Shown here: in pieces, positions 34,237 through 45,900 of the stretch
How positions within the stretch are numbered: position 1 is the stretch's first letter
How the letters are laid out: every line of letters starts with the position of its first letter
Assembly (NCBI GenBank): GCA_001949185.1
Contig: BDGG01000019.1
Span: forward strand, 337,231 to 401,230
Direction: 5' to 3'
Length of the DNA: 64,000 nt
DNA from: Ramazzottius varieornatus
Taxonomy: Eukaryota; Tardigrada; Eutardigrada; Parachela; Ramazzottiidae
Made by a program: the position numbers and the translations under genes
The notes under the pieces: generated by a model
What the model was told of the DNA's origin: nothing
Database searches by the model: none
The model's input: the letters and a program-made list of their open reading frames with translations, nothing else

Positions 34237-36881
34237 TCACGAAAGGACTTCCGGGTCCATCTTTAGACCACTGGGCTTAATCATCACAGCGTGTCCATTC
34301 GTCAGCATCTTCTGGCTGTCGCGCTGGCGAATCAGGGACTGGATGTGTCCCAAAAGGTGTTGAAAGAAATTTGGGACACCATCGTAACCTAAGCAGAGCG
34401 GAAAAAGTTGGGATAATGAGGCATAGGCGAACATACCGAGATCGTTTTCAGGTGGCGCACGCCCACAGCCAACAAACTGGAACCATGCGCCACTTGGAAA
34501 AGCAATAAAGTCGACAAAATTGTTTCTCCAAGTGCCGCACTTTTATAGCCAAAAAACACAGAGAACGTGTGCCACTTGTTCAGACGATTTTGTCGGGTTT
34601 GTCAACCTAATTCTAAATCAAACTTTCAAGGTCCTTACTGGGAAAAGCGTTGACGTCGATGATGGCATATCGACCCGAAGCCTTCTCGACGATCAGATCG
34701 ATGCCGATAAGCGACAACCCAAACTGTTTACGAACACCGCGAACGATACGCTGGACGATCTTTGAGTCGAGCTCGAAGACGGGCTTCGCAGAGACGGAAG
34801 TCGGTGAAATGCTGGACTGAAACTTGGTTGAAGGGTCTTCATACAACCAACTGGCACTGGAAATGTTCTGGCTATCAAAGACGACAGGAGGGAGATCTAC
34901 AAAAGGAAATGGTAGGATAAGATGATTGAGAGAAATAGTTGATCGAGTTGTTTACCAGTAGAATGGAAGTTTTCGAAAGAAGGACGTCGAACCACGTAAA
35001 AGTTGTCGGCGATCACAAAGACTTTGTACAGGACAGCGTCGTGGTTGACGAAAGACTGAGCGACACAGGGAACTTTGATACTCTGCAGACCGGCAGCGTT
35101 GAAAATGATCATCATGCGGTGAGCGTCAGAAGAGCCGTGAGCTTGCTGGGCTTTGCAGACGATGGGGAAACTAACTTCTGCACGACGAAGGTCCTCAAGC
35201 ATCGACTCGGGATCCGTCGAGTAGAGTTCGATGAAGTTCGGCGTGAAGACCATTTCTGCAAAAGAAGCAAAGTTATTAACTTCGGATCGCATCACTGAAA
35301 CATTGGGGATGTCGAGAATGGGAGACCACCGTATGAGATGTAAGATGATCGCTTCAAGTAGCGCACGATCCCAGCCATAATAAATTAACACGTGCGCCAC
35401 TTAAGAGGATCGCCCAGACAAAACGATATTATAGAAAATATTGCGGCAAAGATCACTTTTTGTTTTTTGCGTCTCGAAAAGTTTTATCGGGAGAATAATT
35501 TGGAATTTTGGGAGGAGGAATTACCGTGGTTGATGCAGGCTTCGCTGGTAGCGATCAGATGATACTGTCGTTGACGCAGCAACAGTTTCTTCAGGTTATC
35601 GATGGGATCAATGACGATGGTCTCCGGATGGCTTTTCATGTATGACTAGAAGAAAAAGATAAGTTCAAAGATAAGCCAAGTAAACTCAGATACGGCGAGT
35701 GCGAGTCTCCAGATAAGAAACCGAAGACGCTAGCGGCATTACAAACCACGAACCCCCTACCTCCAGAACACGGAACAGCTCGACCTCCTGCGAATCATCC
35801 ATGTTGTCCTGCTCGGCCTTGACGATAATGTCGGTCAGTTTGTGAAGAAAGATATCAAACGGTCCTTGTTGATCCAACGGTCGTTTGAAATCAATCTGCA
35901 AAGCAAGCTCGATGGAAAAATGTACCTGCTTTGCACCAACCTGCATACACGAGCCACATTGGGAGCGCGAGGATTGATGTACGCAGGTGAGACCGCCTGC
36001 GTGATCAGCAGTTCGGGAAAAATGCATGATCCAGCTTCTGAAAGTCTATCGAGGCTTCCGGAGAGTAAACAGAAGCGCTCATTCATTTTTATTGCCTTGA
36101 ACGCATTTAATGGCTTTGGATAAGCACTTGACAGTGAATTAGAACGGCGCTTCGGCTGGTGTCAAGTAGCTCTCAAACAGGTGGTTCTTCTGGTTACGTA
36201 AGCTCAAGACACGAACTTCTGATCAAAAGTCGACCATGCCTCGACATCGCAAAAGAACAGAAATTTTCAGTACGGACTAGATTTTCCAGACAATTACATC
36301 CTGATTTGGGAATTTCTATCAGTCTACTCCCTGCTTCACGCTAAGAAAGGCAGCAAAAGAGTCACCAGTCAAAATGCCCTTGGGAATGTTATTCGTATTC
36401 TGACCATCCATCACGCCAACATTGGAAGTAAATCCTTCAGCTGAGGGATGATTAGCATTCCCTGAAGCACTTAGCACTCCGAAGCAGCTTAAGTCACCCT
36501 AGTCTCCAACATAAAACAGTGCTTCGTATAATGGATCACCCTGCTAAACTAGCGCGTGACGTCATAGACCACCAGCCCGAAAGCAGAGACAGAAGTTTTC
36601 GCATTGCGCGAATATAACTGGGAAATTCATTGTGACGCTCTTACCTGAACCAGCTCGAATCCTCCATTTCTGTGCCAGAAAAGATAAAAGTAAAACAGCC
36701 AATCCACAGACAATTGTCCAGGCTTTTTCACTCACCGACAAACACGGGAGAAAACGTTCATATCCATCTTTTTCAGCTTCTTGGCGCTCATCCAGTATCC
36801 GATGCGTGGAATGGCTGGTTGCGGAAATGCTCCCGCCGCTGCGTATCGCTTCTTCCAGTTGAGCAGGCTCCCCGAATCCAT
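34237..36881 (-). CDS. ITPK1: inositol-tetrakisphosphate 1-kinase
   Basis: Seven minus-strand exons join in phase: 36736-36881, 36645-36669, 35761-35895, 35525-35645, 34956-35255, 34639-34896, 34237-34388 (378 residues). ITPK1 is an ATP-grasp kinase/isomerase that phosphorylates inositol tri- and tetrakisphosphates on the way to InsP6 in the cytosol. Signatures: RIGYWMSAKKLKKM at the start, RPLDQQGPFDIFLHKLTD, HPETIVIDPIDNLKKLLLRQ, SFPIVCKAQQAHGSSDAH, LYKVFVIADNFYVVRRPS, and the metal-binding end LIGIDLIVEKASGRYAIIDV then NAFPS. The second exon is only 25 nt. Introns at 34.4-34.6 and 35.35 kb carry palindromic elements. The gene is absent from flies and C. elegans as far as known, so its presence is mildly informative. 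Confidence 0.96.
34437..34510. repeat. palindromic AGTGGCGCA element, first of a pair
   Basis: CAGGTGGCGCACGC and CATGCGCCACTTGG arms in the last ITPK1 intron. Confidence 0.75.
34511..34608. repeat. palindromic AGTGGCGCA element, second of a pair
   Basis: CAAGTGCCGCACTTT and CGTGTGCCACTTG arms, adjoining the previous copy. Confidence 0.75.
35340..35420. repeat. palindromic AGTGGCGCA element
   Basis: CAAGTAGCGCACGAT and CGTGCGCCACTTAAG arms in an ITPK1 intron. Confidence 0.75.
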
Positions 36882-38035
36882 GTTGCCACAAGGAATCAAC
36901 GAAGAAACTGGACGAGGAATGCAAGAGAACGGCTATAACATGAGACAACAACTAGCGCTGCTCATGAGGAAGGTGCAGCGATGACTGACGCATCGTCCAT
37001 GTGGATCACTTCTCCGCTTCGGTTGACTGATGTCTCGTTACGCGGAGATCCACGGGTGTGATATGGCTTACATATTCATGGGAGCAGATTAAACATCGTG
37101 ATTCACCTATCAAAATGGCCTGCTGCACTAGCCAGAGCAAAAACCTCGAATGAGTGGCGCGAGAAACAGCTTGCGGAGAATTTGCTCACCAATGTCAGGG
37201 TGCCAATGTTTACCAATTTGATGCGGCCCCAAGCGGCCAAGCGGTGCGCCCAACACCCTCCATACTATCCAGTGCAAAAGTTAAGTAGCGGCATCAGTAA
37301 ACCTTTTACAAAGGGTGGGCCAAGTGATGGCGTATCACGTGTATTCGCTTCGACCCTCCGGTGTGTACTGTACTTCGGTTTGCATCTTCTCGAGGTCTTT
37401 GATGGTATTCTTGGCTGGTACCTTGACCGACTGGTACCGAACCGTCCCTCACACAATACGAGAATGCCATGGGCAACGGTCAAGGCTCTGGTCGGGGAGA
37501 GAAGGTTCTTCTACTACACAGTAAGCGATGAGGACCTGAGGTACCCGGTAAAGAGACCGGCTCTGGGTAGGTTCTGGACAGCGAAAAATTCGGCATTTCT
37601 GGTACGGGTATCTTTGGAGCAAGAATGACTGCAGCCCAGGTAAATGATTCTCGTTATTGATTATAAAGTTCTGTTTCAACACTGCCTCGCTGCAGCCAGC
37701 AGCAGTAAGTTTATTCTGGTGTGAGCGTTTCCAGATTACATAGACGACAGAAACAAAAGAAAATTTAAAGATTAATTTTGTACGCACTTTTATTTTTCAG
37801 CTAAAGCTATTGTTTGAACTCCGGAACCAATTAGCCATACTTATCGGCACACAGAGCGACAAGAGAAGAAACATGAAATTGGAACTGACCAACCAACTCT
37901 TCGGGCGACGTTCGCAGGTCCATCAAAGCCGTACCTGCAAATTAAAACCCATCATCAAAAAACCGAAATGCAATAAGTTATCGTATACTGCGTTCACTTA
38001 GCGGTACATGGTAACGAAAAAGTTGTAATGGCCTC
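36882..38035. other. intergenic; holds a decayed ubiquitin-like fragment
   Basis: Contains the ITPK1 promoter side and the 3' flank of the tandem ubiquitin-like gene. A plus-strand frame 37098-37628 is open but lacks ATG and likeness to any protein, and I do not call it. Confidence 0.45.
37270..37480 (-). pseudogene. decayed copy of a ubiquitin-like module
   Basis: Minus-strand reading gives VKVPAKNTIKDLEKMQTEVQ, which lines up with the fifth fold of the neighbouring gene ([20 protein letters not shown]). Frames break on both sides. Interpreted as a fragment of a duplicated tandem ubiquitin-like gene. Confidence 0.5.
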
Positions 38036-39483
38036 TTATGGTCGGATCAAAGGAATCATATCCTGTCCGTAGATATCGTAGATGGCCAAAGCAGGAACTT
38101 CGACGAGGGTCTGCGCCGAGCTAAACGAAGGTCCGAGAAGCTGCACCAGCTTCAGTTCCGATCGGTTGCGGACACAGGCTTCTTGCAAAGTGGCGTTATT
38201 TTTGAGAAGTTGGCCACAGAAGAACAGCTCGACACGATCAGCTTTGTACTTTGGATCGACTTCGTTTACCATCTTCTTCAAGTCCTTGATAGTATGCTTG
38301 ATCGGTTCCACGTCCAGTGTCACAGACTTCCCATCGGGCAAGGCCACCTTGATGATACCATACAGCGTAGTAATGTCTTCCGGGTTGCGGCGATCGTATT
38401 CGAGACAGCCGCAAGCACAACCACGAAGACGTAGAATCAAATGGAGGGTACTGAAAGTCTGAATATTATAGTCGCTCAGCGTCCTACCGTCATCCAGCTG
38501 CCGTCCCGCAAAGACATACCTTTGCTGATCGGTCGCAATCCCTTCGATAGCTTGTACGCGGTGCTTCAGATACTCAATCTTTTCATCCGGAAGTAGAGCG
38601 CCTACCGTGAGGGTTCTTCCGGTGAGGGTTTTGATAAACACGACCTTCAGGTCTTCCGGCGAACGCTTATACGTGAAACGATAACCGCTGTGCGCCAGCG
38701 CGTTCTCACAGTTCAGCATGGTCAGATCGTCCGGAAGTTCTTGGCCAAAATGTATCAGTGGAACGTCAACCAGAGGAGTAGCTCCTTGATTTTCTTCACC
38801 GTAGTCTTCGGAGTCACGTCGACCTTCAATGCCCAGTTACCCAATGGATGAGACACGGTCACCTTCCATAAATTTTTCACAACGTACAAAATGTCGTCCT
38901 CCACGAAGCCGTAGTCGGACAGTGTCAAGTAGTATCTTTCCCTCTTGACGACGGCCTTCTTGTAGACCAACACTTGTTGTTCGATGGGGAAGTTGCACTT
39001 CTGCTGCAGCTCGGCTCCTAAGCTTGCGAAGGTGGTGGAAGCTAGGTTGGTCAAAGTGAACTCACGTCCGTTCAGCGTACGAACCGTGATATACGGCTGA
39101 ATAATCGCCAAAACAGAGTCTTCCTTCAGACCAGTCTCTTCCGCCGTCTTTTGGTATTCCAAGAGGGGCTTCAAGCTGCAGAACGATGGGCATTCGTGCT
39201 CGGATGTCCATCGTCCTAAAAAGGAGATGGTCACCGTAACTCGGTCCGCTGCTGGAATTTCCAGCTGAGTGATGATGGCCGATCGGATTTCCGCAACTGT
39301 CATGTCTGGACGGACAGCAAGCTTGGTGATAGCTGTCCCCATCGTACCAGAACGATATCCCGTGTAACGATACACGGTGAGTTCCATTCCGGTGCGAACA
39401 ACCGTTTCCCGTAAGGATAGAGAACCAACAGGAGGTCTCGGCAGATCTCTGAAAAGCCTGAAAGAAACAGAACGGTCTTCCAT
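38036..39483 (-). CDS. protein of five tandem ubiquitin-like folds, with one frameshift
   Basis: Single exon, ATG 39483. Two overlapping frames, 39483-38755 and 38719-38036 (open upstream of its first ATG), meet inside the third fold near 38760-38780; a change of frame is needed to read through. Folds in order: 1 ([14 protein letters not shown]...), 2 ([14 protein letters not shown]...), 3 ([12 protein letters not shown]... to [14 protein letters not shown]), 4 clearly ubiquitin ([40 protein letters not shown]), 5 ([20 protein letters not shown]). Fold 4 keeps only the equivalents of K6 and K27; those of K11, K29, K33, K48 and K63 are replaced, and the diglycine end reads LRLRGC. It therefore should not form ordinary chains or be processed as polyubiquitin. 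Function unknown; a scaffold or decoy role is inference. Shares a divergent promoter region with CEP290. Confidence 0.75.
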
Positions 39484-39983
39484 CGCGTCTATCGATTTTC
39501 CGTATACAAGGTATCAACTAAAAACTTGAGCGGTTTATGCGATACCCGTCAGTGAAGTCTGTAAGAGGGCAAGACGGGTAACGCTTAGGAATGGTCGGAA
39601 TGGGTTGAAAATCGATACTGTACCTGTGTGACGAAGGAATGACGAGATAGATCGATCCCTTGATCCCGACAGCTTTGCTTTCGCTCCAGCCTAGCCAGCA
39701 GACGGATCACACTAGTCCAGGTGAGAGAGATCAGGGGGAGAAGCTACTTCAGTAAAAATGCAGAATGGACAGAATGTTTTCTGTAAGAACTGCTGATTCT
39801 GAATTTCTGAGTTTGTGATTTTCGCGAATTGTGCAGAACTGGCGTTGAACAACGCCGGATTCAGAACGGACTGATAAAATACGTTGATTGACAGATTGCC
39901 CACTGTTTGTTTTGATTTGAAGGCTTGAAGCTACATCTCCCGTTTGAATACAGAATCCCGGTTTTGCGTTTTTCGCCCTGACA
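39484..39983. promoter_or_regulatory. shared divergent upstream region
   Basis: 500 bp between head-to-head start codons of the tandem ubiquitin-like gene (-) and CEP290 (+); no clear motif. Confidence 0.45.
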
Positions 39984-42900
39984 ATGACTTCACCGACCAC
40001 AGAAGAAAGATGGAATGAAGCGCTACCGCTCGACTTTGCGAGGATTCAGAAGCTGCACTCACTTCGATTGATCGAGCCGGACTTGGAATACATGTGCAAG
40101 GTACGAGAAGGGAGCCGCAGTTCTGACAAGTCTCTTGTTTATTCACTCACTACGTCACCGCGGTGCGGGCTTTCACTGATGCATTCTGTGACATCATACG
40201 TCTGTGGTCTAAGCTCATCGGCTGTGATAACGTTCCCTTTTGGTCTTGGACTTTTACAGATCGATATTGGTCAAGTTTCGCAAGAGCACGATGTGGAAAG
40301 AATCCGCACAGTCTTGTCAACCATGCAGCACGGACTTCGCGTAAGTTCCATGAGAGACAGAACCTATTGTTACATCGGACAGAAACTCGTCTGTATTCTT
40401 ATTCCGAGCCTATTCCCGGCGGTATTCTGTCAAAGGACTGAAAAGTGTTTTCTGGAAACTCTGCAATTTGTGTTGTTTTTTTCTGGATGCTGTTAACTTT
40501 GGCACTGTAACATGTGTTCGTCCATATTTTTTAGCAAGCCATGGTGGATAGAGAAACCGCGGCTGCGGCGAAAACTCGAGCGGAACAATTGCTGGTGGAA
40601 CTTCAGTCGCGTCGTGTAAGAAAGGAAGGACCAAATAACCTCAGGACTAATTTGACTCTAACTTTCGTACACTGTTGCAGCCTGAAATTCCACCGGGTCT
40701 TGGCCCGGGAGGAGGCCCCGCCGCCACCGCAGACGCTTTACGCGCTCGCGATCAGCACATTCTCTACCTCCAGTACGAAATCGGGCAACGAGACCTTCAG
40801 ATACAACAGTTCCAGGAGCAACTTCAACAGGTACAAAAAGTCATTCTCCAAGTCTTCTTTCCTTCCTTATTCGTATCTGTACAGGCTCAGGAAAGGGCGG
40901 AAGGCTTGGAAAAGGACAAGACGTCTTTGGAAGAAGAAGTGCGGGATTTCAAGGAGCAAGTAACCAGAGCACGGGACGAGAACGATCAATTGCGTTTGTC
41001 AATCGATAGTCAGCTGAAGCAAAGCGGTGATCAGCAGGACAGGTCCGAAAGGTGGAGCGCACAGAATCAACAGCTTATGAAAGCCATCGACGAGACAGCC
41101 GTAAATTACTTGGCCCACTTTATCGTACCTGATCTGTGTACCGACTGAATATAATCCATGTTTGTTATGTGCATTGTATTGTACTGTAGGCACTGGCAAT
41201 AGAAAATCAACGCTTGAAGGGTTCTTGTCGACAACTGGAGAGCGAACTTCGGGATGCGACGGTCCAAATCGATGCTGCAACAGCCGAGTTCCTCCTGTTA
41301 AAAGTAAGGTCTCTTCCTAGGTTTTCCGCCTGAATAATGCAGCAGCTGAGGGCTCGGGAAACAAACTCGACCAAATTGTTTCTCCAAGTGGCGCACCCTT
41401 CCAGCCAACGTCTACCGAAACGTACGCCACTTGGTAAAGCAAAGAAACCCGACAAGATCGGTTTCCAAGTCGCGCACGCCTTGAGCCAACAACCAGGAAA
41501 CATCGAGCGTGCGCCACTTGAGAAAACGATTTGGTCGAGCTTGTATATTGAGATCCTAACTGTGTGCCTTGACTCGGGAATTTCTCGATATTAGAGACGA
41601 GCTGAAGTTTCGGACAGGATTGTCGAAGAAGTTAGGAATGAGAACGTCGAACTTATGAACAACGTAAGGTTTCTTTCTGTCATCGCTTTTCCAAGACGAA
41701 GGATGGTTTGATGTTCGTTTAGCTTGCAAAAGCCAATGCGGAAATGGCCGGAAGAGCTTTCATACCCGTCGGAAGTCTAGAAGCTTCCAACGCGGAAGCG
41801 CAGCTTGACCAGTTAGTCTCTGTCGTCAACAGCCGAGTAGACGAATGGAAGGACCTCATGTCCAGACAGTACGAGCCACCGTACCCGAACGACAGGAACT
41901 CAGATATTCCGGACCAGAGCTTCATTGAGCAGGACTTGCGAAGAGCCCTGATCATCCGCAACCAAGAGATCAACGCACTGAGGCGTAGTCTGTCCGAGGC
42001 GGTCTTCGAGATGGAAGAAGGCGCCAAAACGATCATCATGCTTAAGTACGTAATCCTTAACGATATCTACGAAACAGCTGTATTAGGTTGTTAATTGGCA
42101 TGTTTTAGGGAGGCAAGCAGGCGACGACCTCCACCAGAACAAGCCGACCAGCTGGAAGCTCAGTTGAGTTCTCGAAATCGAGAAATGACGACGTTGTTGA
42201 AGCGTACGTTGGCTTTGGAAGACAACTTGAATGAAGCCAATCAAGAGAACAAGGAGCTGCTTTTGGAACTTCGGCGTTACGAACAGGTGAAATTCGAGGA
42301 TGATTGTGCTGTCGGTAGGAAGTTACAGAATCTGGTGCTCGCAAAAATAAGTGTTTTAATATGTAGGGTATCTACGGTTTGCCGGAAGCTAGGAGAGATC
42401 TGAAAGACGTACAAAGACAGCTAAAGAACCGAGACAAGTATGAGCTGTACGGCATCGTGATAATTATGATATTTCACCTGGTGTTGTAGGTACATTGGCG
42501 ACCTGGTACAACGGCTGAATACGCTGACAACAGACTATGACGAAGCACTTTCGGAGCTCAGTGAATACCGTAATGAACTCGGTGACAATGTCCGACCAGA
42601 ACAACTCCGACGGAGACATGAAGATTACATGAACAGTCTGCTGGATAACCGAGTTCTTCTGAAGATCCTCGAAGACCAGGTACACCTTGATTTACGTAGT
42701 GTAATAACAAATCCGTGACAAGGATTTTTCTTGTTACTTACATTCGTTTTTGTTGAAGATTGCCCGACTGGAGGGAGAGTGCGCAGCTCTAAGGAACATC
42801 GCTTCCTCACTTCGTTCTAACGGAGAAGATGAAGGAGCGGTACGTGACTCGCAACTGCCACCTGGTGGCGGAAGTTCGCCTCGGAATGTCCGTAACGTTA

Positions 42901-45900
42901 ACGATCCTTCGAGTCGGGTTGTCGGGGAAGAGATCGAAGCTTTGCGGGAGGAGAACCTGCAGCTGGAGAACGGCATGCGGGAAATCTTGGAAGCGATCAA
43001 GGAAAGCCGCGTACGAGGGCGGTTTGGACAAAGTGTCGAATTGAGGTCACCAGCACTGGAACGACTTCTATCGGTAAGGTTTATCAACCGCTTAAATTCA
43101 TTTTTGGTGTAATTCTGACCTTTAGTTTCGTAGTCGATGGAAAAACGTCGTCGTCTGGCTTCCGACAATTCCTTGGAATCGCAAAAGCGCCTCGACAGTG
43201 CTTTCTCGGAAGCCGGGGCATCACACAGCAGCTTCGCAGCGGATGGGTTGCAGAAGAAATTGGAGAGAATCTACCAAGTACTGGAAGATAACCGAGAGCG
43301 CGCTTTTGCCAAGCTGACAGCCGGAAGTCAGCGCACCGTCAATCTACCCAACCGCATAACGGTACTCGCCAACCGGTATTCGCAAGACATCGTCCAGGTG
43401 AGTCGCCTTTCCAGATAAGCATGGGGATAATTTCCCGAGAATCAAACACTTTTGTTCAAATTTGATTTCCCAGTCTGATAGCCAAACGTTCGAACGACTA
43501 AAATTAACCACGACTAATTCTTCTAGTTTGGACTGGAGAATGATGCTTCTGGGCTGCAAGAGGCTCTCCGTAATTTGGAGGACGAGATGCGCGCTGCAGC
43601 TGACAGTATTGCCAGCGAGTACGGGAAGTCGATCTTTGACAACCTGGAAAGCAACCCGAGAGACCTTCGCGAAGAGTCAGAGGCTCTCGAGAGGCAGCTG
43701 AAAGACGTCCAAGAAGAGCTGTTTAAAACCAAAGTCCTGCTGACTGAAAGCCGAACACAAGTGGCCATCTGGAACAGCGGAACCCAAACCAGCCGGGTAA
43801 AATACAGTACCATCACCGTAGTAAACTCGGGCAAAACTCCGAATTAGCACCATGAAGTGCTCGCCAGTTCGTTCCTGTAACAGACTCGCGCACATTTTGG
43901 TAACGCTATCATCGAACACTGCGCGACTTTGCTAAAGTGCCCTCAACGTATCTGGGTGAACTCGCGCACTGCTTAGTGGCGTTATCCTTTGATACTGCGC
44001 CACTTTGGTGAGGTGTTTCCGAGTGTTGACGGATTTCTTTTCAGGGTGTTTCGCGGCGATCCTCCGAAGTGGACAACCGCCCTAGTTCAAGTGGCGATCG
44101 GCTACCCGACCAACTTCGAGACAAGGATGAACGTATTTCGAAACTGTCGGACGACATTGCCTCGCTGACGGAAGACAACAGCAGGCTGCGCAGTCAGCTC
44201 ATGTCGGCTGCAGAGAAGTCCGGCTCGACGTTCAGCCAGAGTCTGACCACTCTTGAGCAAGACCATCGAAGAGAGATCCAGATACTTTCTCAGATCAACA
44301 AGGACCTTCGGGCAGATACTCAGCGACGAGAGGAACATTTGGAGAACTTGCGGGCGTCGTTGAAACTGACCAACCAGGAGCTATTCGACCTGGCAGTCGA
44401 GCTGAAGGCTATCCAGGACCGCTCATCAGAAGTGAAAGGAGCTACGGATGGTACTCGCGAAGGAACTGAAGATAAAGAAACCGTGACGGCACCACAAGAT
44501 ATCTCGGAGGGTAACAGGCAAAGGGTGGTAGCGTTGATGGAAACTCGAATTCAGCGTTTGGAGAACCAACTGAAGGACCGGGAAGGGAGTTTCCAGAAGG
44601 AACGGAATGAGCTGACTGAGCTCCTCAACAACGCAAGCAGGACTCCAAAAAATGACCCTCAGATAACTATCGAGGTAGGCTTAAAACTAACCGCTCTGGT
44701 TTTTTGCAGTCGTGGGAGTTATTTCTGCCCTTTTCCTATCAGACGTCTGTTAAGGCCGTGCTGGGCACAACCCTGACAGATGAAGTAGCTTCCCTCGACT
44801 CGTTTGTTGATGCATTTTATACCACTAAGTGCTTTCTTTTCCAGCTTCGGACTGTAAAAGGGCGGCTCAATGAGAGCGAGGCAAAGCTTGAAGCCATGAA
44901 GCATCAGCTGGAACTAACTCGGACCGAACTGCAAACAACCACAGAACGGCACGCGAAGCGAGAGGAAGAACTGCAACGCGATCGAGAAAGGTAAGCCCCA
45001 TGTTGATATCGCGAAATCTTGCAGGAATAGGCAACTTTTGAGCGTTGTGTAGTGTGGAGGCCAGCTACGAGAATATGGTCAAGAATCTTCGGGAAGAACT
45101 GGCCAAAGTGAAGCAGAGCCGAAGTCAGCCCCAGAATGCCGGTGCAGCACCAGACAGCGGACGGACATTCTCACTACCAGGTGGCGCTGCGGTGACGACG
45201 GTCACGCCCTCACCCGTGGGAAACATCTCGTCTCTGGTCAAGAACTTGACGGAGCAACTGCAGGAAAAAGAAAGCGAAATACGAGTAAGGAAACTTCCTC
45301 TTCTTGGTCTTTCTGCATACTTGGTACTGTTTGTCGGGTGGGGAACAATCATTTGGCATTATTTTCAGCGACTGTCAGTAGCTTTTCAAGCGTTCAAGGA
45401 CGAGATGCTGAAAATGCCGGCGTCCGATCAAACGCTGATTGGACAGCTGGCCGAACAAAAGCATGGTTTGCAGGTATGCTGAATAGTCCATGTTGTTTAA
45501 TCAAAAAGGAGGAGTCCACTCGACTTTTGGTTTCCTGCGTTGAAGGATCAAATTGACAAGCTGCGCGAGACGAACTCGAAGCTGACGAATCAGTTACGGA
45601 AGGAGAAGGCGAATTCGGAAAGGCTGGAGAAAGAAGCCGAAGAGGCAACAGCTGAAATTCGTAAGCTCAAAAATCTCACGCAGCAAGCTGGGCGATGGAA
45701 CTGCAAAGAAATTTCTATTGCAGGGAAGAATGAGGAGAAGCGTAGGAAGCAAGAGAAAATCAACAGCGAGATGGCGTCTCGCATCGCTTCGTTAGAAGAC
45801 GAGTTGGGTCAACGGCGCAGCAAGTCGACAGATGACGCCAAAGAATCTAGATTGCGAAGTAAAGTAGCAGAGCTGGAGAAAGCCTTGGCTAAAGCTCAGT

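Noticed and set aside
37098-37628. 176-codon plus-strand open frame
   Set aside because: It lacks an ATG at its start, has no recognisable motif, and lies opposite a decayed ubiquitin-like fragment.
39062-39517. 151-codon minus-strand frame overlapping the ubiquitin-like gene
   Set aside because: Alternative frame of the same exon; the ubiquitin-like frame has the homology.
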